Positions 22,350 to 31,209 of a stretch of DNA of 64,000 nucleotides are shown one piece after another. This stretch comes from Scatosoma sp048465415 (GTDB taxonomy: Bacteria > Bacillota > Clostridia > Christensenellales > Borkfalkiaceae): positions 62,001-126,000 of the forward strand of contig DBFWLO010000014.1 of the NCBI GenBank assembly GCA_048465415.1, read 5' to 3'. The notes under the pieces were generated by a model, which did no database searches, was not told where the DNA came from, and saw nothing but the letters and a program-made list of their open reading frames with translations. A program made the translations under genes and the position numbers. How positions within the stretch are numbered: the first letter of the stretch is position 1; each line of letters starts with the position of its first letter.

Positions 22350-22715
22350 ATGAAAACCTTACCGACCATCAAGAAGACGGAAAATATGATTATCTCTATT
22401 CTATTCAGCACCGATCGTCCGGATTCGGCCGTTTTGAGCGCGTTCCAGAAAATGCTGGAATTTTTTTCCGCCTATGATTTTCTGCATCATATCAATCATC
22501 TCTCGATCATTCACTCTATTTATCACAATCACAGCTATGCGTCGAAAACGATCATACATCTTTCCCTGAAAGACAATATCAGCGACCGGACGATATATCG
22601 TTATCGAAAAATGTATATCCGATGCTTTGCCTATTATTATCAAAAAGAGAGTCGGACGGAGTACCTTGACGAATCCGTAAAACTTTTGAATGAAGCGCTT
22701 TCAAAGTTTCTCTAA
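22350..22715 (+). CDS. Small protein with helix-turn-helix-like C-terminal half
   Basis: A 121-residue basic protein. The segment LKDNISDRTIYRYRKMYIRCFAYYY reads like the recognition part of a helix-turn-helix, as in ArpU-like or sigma-like phage regulators. The N-terminal half is helical and histidine-rich (FLHHINHLSIIHSIYHNH). No ribosome site precedes the first ATG, and the promoter spacing would make the mRNA nearly leaderless. ATG at 22386, after ACGGAAAAT, is an alternative start giving 109 residues. A strong terminator follows. I do not recognise a family; it might be a phage remnant. Confidence 0.55.
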   Translation: MKTLPTIKKTENMIISILFSTDRPDSAVLSAFQKMLEFFSAYDFLHHINHLSIIHSIYHNHSYASKTIIHLSLKDNISDRTIYRYRKMYIRCFAYYYQKESRTEYLDESVKLLNEALSKFL

Positions 22716-22731
22716 GCGCCTCGAATATATT

Positions 22732-22775
22732 AAGCGGCCTGCGTTTTCTTTCAGAAAACGCAGGCCGCTTTTGTT
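22732..22775. terminator. Strong bidirectional terminator
   Basis: A perfect 18-bp stem (22732-22749 with 22753-22770) with a 3-nt loop is followed by TTTTGTTTTTT-like runs. It ends the small-protein gene and stands just after the nucleoside hydrolase gene on the other strand. Confidence 0.85.
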
Positions 22776-22782
22776 TTTTCTT

Positions 22783-23685
22783 TCAACGATCCGGAATAAA
22801 TAAATTTTCCACGGCCCGTTCCAGCGCCCTTTTCCCGACGGCGGCTTTCAGATAACGGTGTTTGCCGTCCGCGGCGGGAAGAAATTCCGTGGCGCCGTCC
22901 GCCTCCACCGCCACGGCACCGGGAGCGGATCTCACAAAGAGTCCGTTTTCCCCTTCCGCCGCATACATCAGCGTCAAAATATCCCAGCTGGGGCGATCGC
23001 CGCCGCAGAACAATTTATACGCATATCCGACGGGATCTGTCCGCCACCCGGAGGCCAGCCGTCCCAACGTGCGCACGTCGGCGCCGAGGAGAAAATCGGA
23101 AAAGGTCATCTCCACCGGACAGAGCCGTATGGCTTCGCGGCTGTCAAAGACGGCGGTGGCGATGTTAAACTCGGAAGTATACGGCTTACCGTTGAACAGA
23201 ACGCTCTTTTTTCCGAACATACCGCCCATGACGATTACTTCCTCCGCTTTCCGCGCCACCAGCTCCCGCCCCGCGCCACCGTAGATATCCGCGCCGCTTT
23301 CCAAAAGCGCGCGGAAATTATTGAGCTGGCCGATAAAAGCCAAACGGACGCTTTTTTCCGCGCATCCGCTCAGCTTGCGGCGCATAAACGCAACCGCTTC
23401 TTCCCGCGTTCGTCCGCGTACGGCGAAAAACCTTTCCGCCACGGCGCGGCAAAAGGAGTTCGGAGAGGCCGGAAACCGGTCGCCCTTATAGACGCCGATC
23501 TCCGCGCTCTTTCCATAATGCTCCGCTATGGCGTCGATACAGTCCGCGGCATATTCGTCCGACGTATTCACCGTAAAGCCCAGAAGATTGATTTTCCCCT
23601 CGCGGGCATACTTGCAGGCCAGCGCGACGGCCGCCGCGTCGTCGCAGTCGTTTCCTATATCCGTATCGACAAGCAGGTTTCTCAT
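22783..23685 (-). CDS. Nucleoside hydrolase (inosine-uridine preferring family)
   Basis: A 300-residue protein whose start holds DTDIGNDCDD at residues 7-16, the calcium-binding aspartate cluster that defines the family. The segments IGQLNNF, IVMGGMF and EFNIATAVFDS (usually EFNIxxDPEA) follow in order. The enzymes cleave the N-glycosidic bond of ribonucleosides to free base and ribose in the cytoplasm. It is the last gene of system 1, 26 bp after the surface-protein gene. Whether it acts on nucleosides or another N-ribosyl substrate here is not shown. Confidence 0.88.
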   Translation of the reverse strand: MRNLLVDTDIGNDCDDAAAVALACKYAREGKINLLGFTVNTSDEYAADCIDAIAEHYGKSAEIGVYKGDRFPASPNSFCRAVAERFFAVRGRTREEAVAFMRRKLSGCAEKSVRLAFIGQLNNFRALLESGADIYGGAGRELVARKAEEVIVMGGMFGKKSVLFNGKPYTSEFNIATAVFDSREAIRLCPVEMTFSDFLLGADVRTLGRLASGWRTDPVGYAYKLFCGGDRPSWDILTLMYAAEGENGLFVRSAPGAVAVEADGATEFLPAADGKHRYLKAAVGKRALERAVENLFIPDR

Positions 23686-23711
23686 AGGGTATCGGTCTCT
23701 CCGTTCTACGT

Positions 23712-25295
23712 TTATTTCTCCGTGCTCTTTTTCTTCCAGACTGCGAAGAGTACTACGCCGGCGAGGAGAACGCCCGCGAGAGCGCCTCCCTTCGTCACTC
23801 CTCCGCAGCCGCTTTTCCCGCAGCCTGTTCTGCCTTCGTCGCCTTTTTTCGAGGCCGCTTTAACACTCACCCGGAAGGTCTTGCTGTCGGACTGCGTCCC
23901 GTCGGCGTTCTGCGAGGAATAGGTGACGACGTATACGCCGGTCGTCGCGGGCGTAAAGCTGTTGTCGCCGGTCAATTCCACCTCTTTCGTATATGGATCT
24001 TCGACCTTGATCGTCACCGGGCAGGAAATACCGTTGGAATCCGTCGCCGTCCCGGCAGGCAGCGTGACTTTTTCGCCCTGCACTCCTTCCGTAGGCACGT
24101 CGGAAACGGTCAGCACGAAACCTCGCACCACGTTCACTTCCGTTTCCGGCGTCGTGTAAGTATTCCCGGCAAGGTCGGCAGCGGTCACGGAGATCTTGTT
24201 CTTCCCCTCTTCGGAGAACACGACGTCGCCCAGCCCGTCGGAAGTCTTCGCCGTCCCGGAGGGACCCGTTACCTTCACTTTATAACTCAGCCGTTCATAA
24301 CAGAGTACGTCGCTGGCATAATCGCAGTAGAGGACTTTCGTCGCGCTTTCCCGGGGACTCGATTTGATTTCCAGATCGTACGTTTTGTCGCGGACAATCT
24401 CCGCCTTTTCCTTGACTTTGACGGGAGCGAGATAGGGGGCGACGGTGTCTTCCAAAGAACCGTTGGTATTCGCCAGCGACTGGCCGTTGACCTCGGTGAC
24501 GATCACCTTGCTCAGCGCATTGGGAGCGTGTTCGGGGCAATGCGCCTCATCTCCGTCGTACCCCGAAGCATGCTGCGCGGAAAGACGGAAATATACCTGT
24601 ACGCTCTCGCACTCGTTCCCTTCGGGATTGAACGCGGCCGCGAGCGTATTCTTCACCGCTTCGCCGTTGGCAACCGAGCCGCTCATCGTCAGAAGGGAGC
24701 CGGTCGTGTCCCAATCCCCCCAGTAGCTCTTGAAAAAGTCCCTCGTATCGAACGCGATGTAAAATTCGTTATTCTCTCGCATCGCGCCTTTGATCCAAAT
24801 GCCTTCCGCGACTTCGTCGGGATTGGAAGCCGCCGTTTTGTCGTGCAGATCGCCCGCAGTGATGCGGCCGCTGATATTCGTCGCGCCCACCGCTTTTCCC
24901 GAATCCCCCCAAAGTCTCAAAACGGCTTTTCCGGAATTCGTAAAACTCTCCACGATTACGTCGCAGATATATTTGCAATAGAAATTGTCGCCGGCTGTCA
25001 CATAATTTTCGCTGTCGTTTTCATAGACGGGAACCTTGAATTTCATACTGAACCGCTGGCCGTCCGCCACGTTGAAAAACATACGGAAGCCTCCGCCGGC
25101 CCACTGCCCGGCATACACGGCCAGTCCTTCGTCCACCCATTCGCAGGCCTGTGCCCATTGCACGATCCTCGAACTGTCGCCCTCTACCGTCTTATCCGCC
25201 GCACGCGCGGAAGCGCCCGTCCAAACGCCGCCAAGCGTTACGCCCGCCGCCAGCGCCGACGCGGTCAGGACGCGAAACATACCTTTTTTGCTCAT
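23712..25295 (-). CDS. Secreted surface protein with Ig-like domains and GCG-type C-terminal tail
   Basis: The 527-residue protein has a signal peptide ending near ASARAA. A beta-sandwich-like domain follows (RFSMKFKVPVYEN, AVLRLWGDSGKAVG, YIAFDTRDFF). From about residue 270 come Ig/cadherin-like modules with the DLAGNTYT type of motif. The end is TGCGKSGCGG, a hydrophobic stretch of about 17 residues, and WKKKSTEK. This tail resembles sorting tails such as GlyGly-CTERM and MYXO-CTERM but is not LPXTG. Two more proteins of the window share it. The protein is likely cell-surface glycan binding. It lies 4 bp after the GH35/42-like gene. Confidence 0.75.
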   Translation of the reverse strand: MSKKGMFRVLTASALAAGVTLGGVWTGASARAADKTVEGDSSRIVQWAQACEWVDEGLAVYAGQWAGGGFRMFFNVADGQRFSMKFKVPVYENDSENYVTAGDNFYCKYICDVIVESFTNSGKAVLRLWGDSGKAVGATNISGRITAGDLHDKTAASNPDEVAEGIWIKGAMRENNEFYIAFDTRDFFKSYWGDWDTTGSLLTMSGSVANGEAVKNTLAAAFNPEGNECESVQVYFRLSAQHASGYDGDEAHCPEHAPNALSKVIVTEVNGQSLANTNGSLEDTVAPYLAPVKVKEKAEIVRDKTYDLEIKSSPRESATKVLYCDYASDVLCYERLSYKVKVTGPSGTAKTSDGLGDVVFSEEGKNKISVTAADLAGNTYTTPETEVNVVRGFVLTVSDVPTEGVQGEKVTLPAGTATDSNGISCPVTIKVEDPYTKEVELTGDNSFTPATTGVYVVTYSSQNADGTQSDSKTFRVSVKAASKKGDEGRTGCGKSGCGGVTKGGALAGVLLAGVVLFAVWKKKSTEK

Positions 25296-25299
25296 ACCC

Positions 25300-26895
25300 T
25301 TATCCTCCGATATAATTTTTTGTATTGCTGATCAGCTTTCCGCTTACCGTGTCGATCTTTACCCTGCAGAGTTTTCCCCGATCGAGGAGATACCCGCCGT
25401 TTTCCGTACGTTCCGCTTCGCCGTCCGCCGTCCATACGCCCGCACGGAAACTTCCGTATTCGCCGCCGGAAAAAGCGCCGTTGCCGAGCCTGATCTCCGC
25501 GGCGGCGTCGGCGAACAGCCAGACGTACCCGTCGTAGACCAAAGCGAATCCCACCGCGCCCGCGGAAGTGGAAAATTCCGCCGTGACGCACGTCGTATTT
25601 ATGCTGCGCGTATAGTTCTCTTCGGGATAAGATTCTTCTATGTTGAATACGGCAAAATCCTTTTTGTCTGCCAAAACGACCGCCTCGCCCGTCCCCGCCA
25701 GGGCTTTTAAAGTCCTACGCACCGATTCCGTATGCGGCTTATCGGTGAGATCGACGTTCAGGATCCCGTGATCGATCGTCGACGGATCGGAGTTATTGTC
25801 GATAAAATACTGCGGGGTAGACAGATCGTAAATGATATATCCCGCGCCGCAATAGGCCGCCGTCAGCAGCAGGCTGGGCGTGTTCGTATACACGCCCTTA
25901 TTCTCGGCGATATGAGTGAAATTGCCGGGCAGATTTTTTTTGAGATCGGTCAGCGTGTTATACGTCGCGCCGACGCTCTGCACATACGGATCGTTTCCCA
26001 CCGCGTCGATGCCTTCAAGCGCATAGATCTTTTTCGCAAACGGCGCGGTTTCCGTCAGCGTCGTCAGATTTACGCGGGTATAAACGTTATACTCAGCGGC
26101 TTTGAACGCCTTTCCGGCGTTGTCGAGCAGCGTGTATACGTCCTGCCACGCCTGTTCTTCGGTGATCTTTTTTCCGTTCTCCGAAATGCTGTTCTGCGAC
26201 ACCCTCCAACGCGGGTAACCGTCCGGTTCGTTGTATACCTGTATGCCGATAAGCGGGTGCCGCTCGCCGTTATTGAGATCCCAGTTATACACGTAATCCA
26301 TTAGTTTTTCGATCATCAGCGCCTCGCGCTCCATCAGCGCCCGCGACGGTTTCATATACCCCTGGTTGCCGTAATAGCCCCAAAACGCGTTTTTGTTGGA
26401 AGAGTCGTATTTGGGGTACGTCTCTTCGTCCGACCAGATATATTCGGGGATCTGGTAGCTGTTGCTGTCGCCGCACATATTGACGGAGTACCAGCAGATT
26501 TCCATCTTGATCTTATATTCATTGGCAAAAGAAAGTAATTTCGCCATCAGCCGAAAATCGTAATCGTCTTTGGCGATTTCCAGATCCCGCCAATCGACGG
26601 GGACGGCAATGACCGTGGCGCCCAGTTTGGCGGCGGCTTCGAAATACGGTTCAAATTCTTCCACCGTCTTTTTCTCGCAGTTCATATACGCGTCGAGACG
26701 GGATTCCACGCCGAGATAGGGAAACGGTTTCCCGTCCACTTCCAGATATCCGCTGCCGTCCGCCAGGGTTTTAAGCGAAGAAACCACCCTTTTCCCGCTT
26801 CCGTTTCCCCGTTCGCTGTTTTCACCGCCGTCCGCGCAGCCCGCCGTGAGCAGGCATATACAAACAGCAAGTACGATCGACCAAATTCTTTTCAC
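25300..26895 (-). CDS. GH35/42-like glycoside hydrolase lipoprotein
   Basis: The 531-residue lipoprotein (LLTAGC lipobox) starts with YLEVDGKPFPYLGVESR, the entry strand of a TIM barrel of the GH35/GH42 (clan GH-A) type, followed by AAKLGATVIAVPVDWRDLE. The acid/base residue is likely in YNEPDGYPRW and the nucleophile in IAENKGVYT, at the expected strand-4 and strand-7 positions. A beta-domain of about 120 residues closes the chain. It is a candidate beta-galactosidase-type enzyme at the outer face of the membrane. It lies between the permease genes and the GCG-tail protein gene in system 1. The exact GH family is uncertain. Confidence 0.75.
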   Translation of the reverse strand: MKRIWSIVLAVCICLLTAGCADGGENSERGNGSGKRVVSSLKTLADGSGYLEVDGKPFPYLGVESRLDAYMNCEKKTVEEFEPYFEAAAKLGATVIAVPVDWRDLEIAKDDYDFRLMAKLLSFANEYKIKMEICWYSVNMCGDSNSYQIPEYIWSDEETYPKYDSSNKNAFWGYYGNQGYMKPSRALMEREALMIEKLMDYVYNWDLNNGERHPLIGIQVYNEPDGYPRWRVSQNSISENGKKITEEQAWQDVYTLLDNAGKAFKAAEYNVYTRVNLTTLTETAPFAKKIYALEGIDAVGNDPYVQSVGATYNTLTDLKKNLPGNFTHIAENKGVYTNTPSLLLTAAYCGAGYIIYDLSTPQYFIDNNSDPSTIDHGILNVDLTDKPHTESVRRTLKALAGTGEAVVLADKKDFAVFNIEESYPEENYTRSINTTCVTAEFSTSAGAVGFALVYDGYVWLFADAAAEIRLGNGAFSGGEYGSFRAGVWTADGEAERTENGGYLLDRGKLCRVKIDTVSGKLISNTKNYIGG

Positions 26896-26947
26896 CTTTT
26901 TTCCTCCTTCAACGAGCCTTTTCCTGTCTTTTCTACCGGGACCGCCG

Positions 26948-27823
26948 TTATTCTTTGATGCCCGACGTGACGATGCCGCGTACGAACGCGTTCTGCGCCG
27001 AAAACAGAACGACGATCATGGGAATCGAATACATGACGCAGCCGGCCATTACTTTATTCCATTCCATGACGCCGCTGGTATCCTGGAAATTATACAGACT
27101 CAGCGCCAGAGTCTGATGCGCGGGGTTGAGCAGATAAATGCTCGGGCCGACGTAATCGCTCCACACGTTGTTGAAGCTGAACACCATCAGCGTGGCGATC
27201 GCGGGCATCATGTTCGGCAGCAATATCCGAACAAGGATTCCCAACGAGCCGCAGCCGTCCAGCGTCGCCGCTTCGTCCAGGTCTTTGGGAAGTCCCCTCA
27301 TAAACTGACGAAGCAAAAAGATATTGAACGCGCTGCCGCCCACGGCGGGAATGATCAGCGGCAGACGGGTACCGATCCAGCCGATATATTTATAGATAGC
27401 AAAGCTGGGAATCATCGTGATCACCCAGGGCAGCATCATCGTCGAAAGCAGGAGACTGAAAAAGAAATTTTTTCCCTTAGCTTCGAAGCGGGCGAACCCG
27501 TAGGCGACGAGCACCGAGCCGACGAGCGACAAACTCATGACGCTGACCACCATCAAAACGGTATTCCCGAAGGCGCGCGGGAATTTCATCAAGGAAAACG
27601 CGTCCGCATAATTGCCCCAGCGAAAGCGTTTCGGCAGTACGCTCGGCGGCCAGACGAAAATGTCCGAGGATTCCGGCTGAAACGAACAAAGTATCATGTA
27701 GAGGAAGGGCAGACAGAAGAGCAGCGCGAGTACCAGCGCGGCGGCAAAGCCGACGATCCTGCCCGCTTTTTCTCTGCCGCGGCGGCGATAAGCAAGAACG
27801 CGGCAGTGCTCAGCTTTCCGCAT
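26948..27823 (-). CDS. Carbohydrate ABC transporter permease, MalG type
   Basis: A 291-residue inner-membrane protein with six hydrophobic segments. The EAA loop (DLDEAATLDGCGSLGILVRILLP) contacts the transport ATPase, and the C-terminal segment is VRGIVTSGIKE, typical of MalG. The start overlaps the MalF-type gene by 14 bp. The two form the channel that takes sugar from the binding protein of system 1. No ATPase gene is in the window. The substrate is an oligosaccharide or monosaccharide, not determinable by sequence. Confidence 0.93.
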   Translation of the reverse strand: MRKAEHCRVLAYRRRGREKAGRIVGFAAALVLALLFCLPFLYMILCSFQPESSDIFVWPPSVLPKRFRWGNYADAFSLMKFPRAFGNTVLMVVSVMSLSLVGSVLVAYGFARFEAKGKNFFFSLLLSTMMLPWVITMIPSFAIYKYIGWIGTRLPLIIPAVGGSAFNIFLLRQFMRGLPKDLDEAATLDGCGSLGILVRILLPNMMPAIATLMVFSFNNVWSDYVGPSIYLLNPAHQTLALSLYNFQDTSGVMEWNKVMAGCVMYSIPMIVVLFSAQNAFVRGIVTSGIKE

Positions 27824-28724
27824 AATACACCCTCCTTTTGCTCGCGGCGAAAAAAACCGCCGTGAAGAGCAGCGTTAAGGCGAAGATGATCCAGCCTTGC
27901 GCGGAAGCGTAGCCTATGCCGTAAGCATCCAAAGCAAACGCGTTATCCACCACCAGCATCGCCATCGTCACCGTCGCGGACATCGCGCCCGTGAGCAGTT
28001 TCACCTCGGCATAGGTCTGGAAAGCGCCGATAAAGCCCGTAATCAGCGAAAAGAAGATCGTCGAACTGATCATCGGCAGGATAATACGCCGGAATTTCAC
28101 GAAGGCGTTCGCTCCGTCCAACTGCGCCGCTTCCAGAAGATCCTGCGGCACTCCCTGCAATCCCGCGAGCAGAATGAGCATGGACGGCCCCAATCCGCCC
28201 CATATATTGATCGCCACCACGCTGCCCATCGCCATGCGCGGCGAAAGGAAATTCACGTCGGAAAGTCCGATCGAATAGAGCAGGTAAGTGATGATGCTTC
28301 TGTCCTGAAAGAGCATGAGCTTCCAAAGCAGCGTTGCGCCCACAATGGGGATTACCGCGGGGAGATAGATCATCGTTCTGAACAGTTTGCTCCCGCGGAT
28401 CTTCGCGTTGAGCAGCAGCGCAATCAACAAGGCGAGCAAGGTGCCCAGGATCACTTTCGCGGCCGAATAGACCAAAGTATTGCCGATCGAACGCATGAAT
28501 CGGGAATCCTGCGTGAAAATCCGTTTGAAATTGTCCAATCCCAGAAATTTCAGGGGTTTTGTGGTCAGCGTGGTGATTTTCGCCGAAGTGAAGCTCATCA
28601 CCAGACTGAATATCATGGGAACGACGGTAAAGAGGAGAAAAACGATAAGCCACGGGGAAATGTACGCATAAAACTTCCGCGCGGAACGCCGTTCCTGTCT
28701 AAGTCTGTGCGATCTTACCGCCAT
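27810..28724 (-). CDS. Carbohydrate ABC transporter permease, MalF type
   Basis: The 304-residue MalF/UgpA-like protein starts with a positively charged segment and FLLFTVVPMIFSLVMSF, has LDNFKRIF before the second helix, and an EAA loop QDLLEAAQLDGANAFVKFRRIILP. The gene is 10 bp after the binding-protein gene. It pairs with the MalG-type permease encoded downstream. Six transmembrane segments are visible. Confidence 0.93.
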   Translation of the reverse strand: MAVRSHRLRQERRSARKFYAYISPWLIVFLLFTVVPMIFSLVMSFTSAKITTLTTKPLKFLGLDNFKRIFTQDSRFMRSIGNTLVYSAAKVILGTLLALLIALLLNAKIRGSKLFRTMIYLPAVIPIVGATLLWKLMLFQDRSIITYLLYSIGLSDVNFLSPRMAMGSVVAINIWGGLGPSMLILLAGLQGVPQDLLEAAQLDGANAFVKFRRIILPMISSTIFFSLITGFIGAFQTYAEVKLLTGAMSATVTMAMLVVDNAFALDAYGIGYASAQGWIIFALTLLFTAVFFAASKRRVYYAES

Positions 28725-28734
28725 TGTTGCCTCC

Positions 28735-30123
28735 TTATTTCTTCGCGCCGGCGATTACGGTATCCATCTCCTCCGCCGCCTGTTGAAGAGCTTGAGAAAG
28801 AGTGAGCCGGTCCTTATCGTTTTTCGCCCAAACCCGGGGGATATAGTCGCCGAGAATACTCTCCACTCTGCTTTGGTCGATGTAAAAATTGTAGGTAAGC
28901 GGCGACGCCTTTTCGAGATATTTGATAAAGTATTGATTGAGCGATTTCTGATACGCGTCCTCGACGTTGAGAAAACTATCGTAGGCGATTGTTTTGTTGC
29001 CGGGAATGTTATATCCCGTTTGGACGTATTCCCGCATCCCCGCCGTCATGTAATATTCGAGGAAAGCGTACGCGATTTCGGGGTGTTTCGACTGGGCGGA
29101 CACGGCGTGCGAGATCATCGTCGTGGCGCAGTAGGTGTCCGCCCCGCCCTTCGGCGTAGGCGGAGGCGCTACGCCTATATCGAAATTGACGTCATACCAA
29201 CCGTAGGACTGAAACGCCCACCGGCCGTTCCAAACGACGCTGATATCGCCGTTTTTAAATCCTTCTCCGCCGCCGATGCTGTTCGACGCGACCGGCGCCG
29301 CGGACTGCGTATCGCCGCTTTGCAGAGCCACAAAATATTCAAATGCGTCTATGACCGCCTGCGCTCCGATGTTCAGCCTATCCATGTCTTCGGTGAACAG
29401 CGTTTCCCCACCCATTTGTATCCATTCCATGACATGCTTCCAGGGTACTTGATCGAGCGTCGTTCCGTAACGGGAAATATTGCCGTTCGCATCGAATTTC
29501 GTCAGCAGACGGCACATGTTCAGACACTGCGCCCAGCTCATGGAAACGTCCGTCGCCGGGTATACGCCGTCGTCGGTGGGATAACCGACCTGTTCGGCCA
29601 AAGAAACATCGTGATTCTCGTTAAATTTATCGATATGTTTTTTATTGTAGATCATCATAAAATCGGGCGTGAGGTCTTTGATGACCGCGTAAAGCACGCC
29701 GCTTCCCATACGATTCGTCGACTCGTCATATCGATAGTAATCGTTTACGCTCCACATATCCTCCCGCGTAAACACTTCGCTCTTTTCCAGATAGGGATCG
29801 AGTTCGAGCAGCAGGCCGTCTTTGATGAATCCTTCGATCATACCGCCCTCCATGAAGAAAAGATCGGGCGCATTGCCGCCTCCGAAATAGGTTTTGAGAT
29901 TGTCGTAGTAATTGCCGCTGCTCGGCTGTACGTCTACGTGCCAGTCGGGATAAATAAGCTCGAAATCGGCGGCGAGCCGCTGCGCCGTTTCCACTTCTTT
30001 CGCGCTCCCCCACATATAGTAAACGATCGCGTTGTTCTTGTCTCTGCCTCCGCAGGCCGCGGCGCCCAGGCAGCCCGCCGTCAATATCCCCGCCAACGCC
30101 CCGGTGAAAAACTTCTTCATCAT
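28735..30123 (-). CDS. Extracellular sugar-binding lipoprotein (family 1 solute-binding protein)
   Basis: The 462-residue protein has a signal peptide with a lipobox-like TAGC (Cys18/19), then IVYYMWGSAKEVETAQRLAADFELIYPDW, the strand-helix start typical of family 1 sugar-binding proteins, and NAPDLFFMEGGM for the hinge. Late features include FKNGDISVVWNGRWAFQSYGW. The ATG at 30123 and the adjacent ATG at 30120 are both possible; the second has better spacing from AGGAGG. This is the first gene of system 1. Its promoter has a good -10 box but no -35 box, with two direct repeats nearby, so AraC activation is likely. Confidence 0.92.
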   Translation of the reverse strand: MMKKFFTGALAGILTAGCLGAAACGGRDKNNAIVYYMWGSAKEVETAQRLAADFELIYPDWHVDVQPSSGNYYDNLKTYFGGGNAPDLFFMEGGMIEGFIKDGLLLELDPYLEKSEVFTREDMWSVNDYYRYDESTNRMGSGVLYAVIKDLTPDFMMIYNKKHIDKFNENHDVSLAEQVGYPTDDGVYPATDVSMSWAQCLNMCRLLTKFDANGNISRYGTTLDQVPWKHVMEWIQMGGETLFTEDMDRLNIGAQAVIDAFEYFVALQSGDTQSAAPVASNSIGGGEGFKNGDISVVWNGRWAFQSYGWYDVNFDIGVAPPPTPKGGADTYCATTMISHAVSAQSKHPEIAYAFLEYYMTAGMREYVQTGYNIPGNKTIAYDSFLNVEDAYQKSLNQYFIKYLEKASPLTYNFYIDQSRVESILGDYIPRVWAKNDKDRLTLSQALQQAAEEMDTVIAGAKK

Positions 30124-30160
30124 TTATCCTCCTTCTGCTTGATTTGCTCTTTCCGATTTT

Positions 30161-30226
30161 ATTATACTTCACATAAACTCATCAATGCGGCTAAATGTTA
30201 TGATTTAACTCACTATTTTGGCTAAA
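30161..30226 (-). promoter_or_regulatory. AraC-controlled promoter of the system 1 operon
   Basis: TATAAT on the minus strand (30161-30166) has no good -35 box. Two GGCTAAA direct repeats (30189-30195 and 30220-30226) lie 31 bp apart, three helical turns, with the nearer over the -35 position. This is the layout of an AraC-type activator site. The regulator gene lies immediately upstream. Confidence 0.6.
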
Positions 30227-30248
30227 CTAAGGATAATTATAAATTTTA

Positions 30249-30295
30249 ACAAACAAAAAAAGCCTCTTTGCCGGAACCGGTAAGGGCTTTTTGGG
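30249..30295 (-). terminator. Terminator of the second AraC gene
   Basis: AAAAAGCC pairs with GGCTTTTT and an inner GCCGG/CCGGT stem, followed by a long T run on the minus strand. Confidence 0.75.
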
Positions 30296-30314
30296 AAGTT
30301 ATAGAGATGAAAGG

Positions 30315-31124
30315 TCAGGAATCGAAAATTTCCAGGTTAAACGTTTTATTTGCGATCTTTGCGCGACTGATTTTTCTGTATTGGAGAGGCGTCATTTTCA
30401 TCGTTCGTTTAAAATAATTCATAAAGCATACGGGATTCACATAACCGCATTCCGCGGCGATCCCTGTGACGCTTTTACCCGTAGACGCCAGCATTTTTTT
30501 CGCTTTGCTCATGCGAATTCCCTGTTGATATGCTTTAGGGCCCATGCCCACCACCTCGACGAAGATGTGGCGGAAGCGGTCGTAGGAATAGCCGATGTTT
30601 TCGGCGAGGATTTCAAAACGGATATTCTTGTTGAAATTGGCGCGGATATATTTTTTCGCGTTATCGCAGATCGCAACCGTCTGGCTGTTAAAATTACTTT
30701 TATAAGCGTCGTAAACGTAAGTCAGAATATAGAGAACCTGAGCGAGATAGCCGTCGAGTTTTTTCTCGTCTTTTTCCGGGCCGATATAAATTTTCATCAT
30801 TTTGCCGAGAAGCGCGTATACCTTATCAATCTGCGGCGCCAACTTTTCATTTTTTATCATGACGGGTTCGGATAAATCGAAATAGTCGGTATGAAAGACA
30901 CAGCTACGCACGTCCGTTTGCGAAACGGTGCGTTCAAAGTGTTCGCTCATTTTCGGCACGATGAGCAATGAATTTTCCGAATAGAGCAGTTCCTCGCCGC
31001 CCGTAGTGGCGATGCCCGAACCGTTCCTGTAAACGATTACTTCATAACCGCCGTGAGCGTGAGGAAGAACGTTATCACCCGCGCGGTGCGTATAGCTGAC
31101 GATCTCTTCGACAAAACAAAACAT
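30315..31124 (-). CDS. AraC family transcriptional regulator of system 1
   Basis: The 269-residue protein has an N-terminal cupin (THRAGDNVLPHAHGGYEVIVY) and a C-terminal AraC DNA-binding domain (FEILAENIGYSYDRFRHIFVEVVG, then VTGIAAECGYVNPVCFMNYFKR and MTPLQYRK). Four residues of the cupin may hold a metal (histidines of HAHGG). The gene has its own promoter and terminator and lies just upstream of the binding-protein operon, whose promoter has the direct repeats expected for such a protein. It is therefore the likely activator of system 1; the inducer is unknown. Confidence 0.92.
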   Translation of the reverse strand: MFCFVEEIVSYTHRAGDNVLPHAHGGYEVIVYRNGSGIATTGGEELLYSENSLLIVPKMSEHFERTVSQTDVRSCVFHTDYFDLSEPVMIKNEKLAPQIDKVYALLGKMMKIYIGPEKDEKKLDGYLAQVLYILTYVYDAYKSNFNSQTVAICDNAKKYIRANFNKNIRFEILAENIGYSYDRFRHIFVEVVGMGPKAYQQGIRMSKAKKMLASTGKSVTGIAAECGYVNPVCFMNYFKRTMKMTPLQYRKISRAKIANKTFNLEIFDS

Positions 31125-31174
31125 TTTCTTCCCCTGTTCCGATACGTTGTCCCTCTTTTGTTATTTATGTTTTC

Positions 31175-31203
31175 ATTTTAGCATTTTTCTGTATGCAAGT
31201 CAA
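31175..31203 (-). promoter_or_regulatory. Promoter of the system 1 AraC gene
   Basis: TTGACT and TAAAAT on the minus strand are spaced by 17 bp, about 50 bp before the start codon. Confidence 0.7.
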
Positions 31204-31209
31204 TATTTT

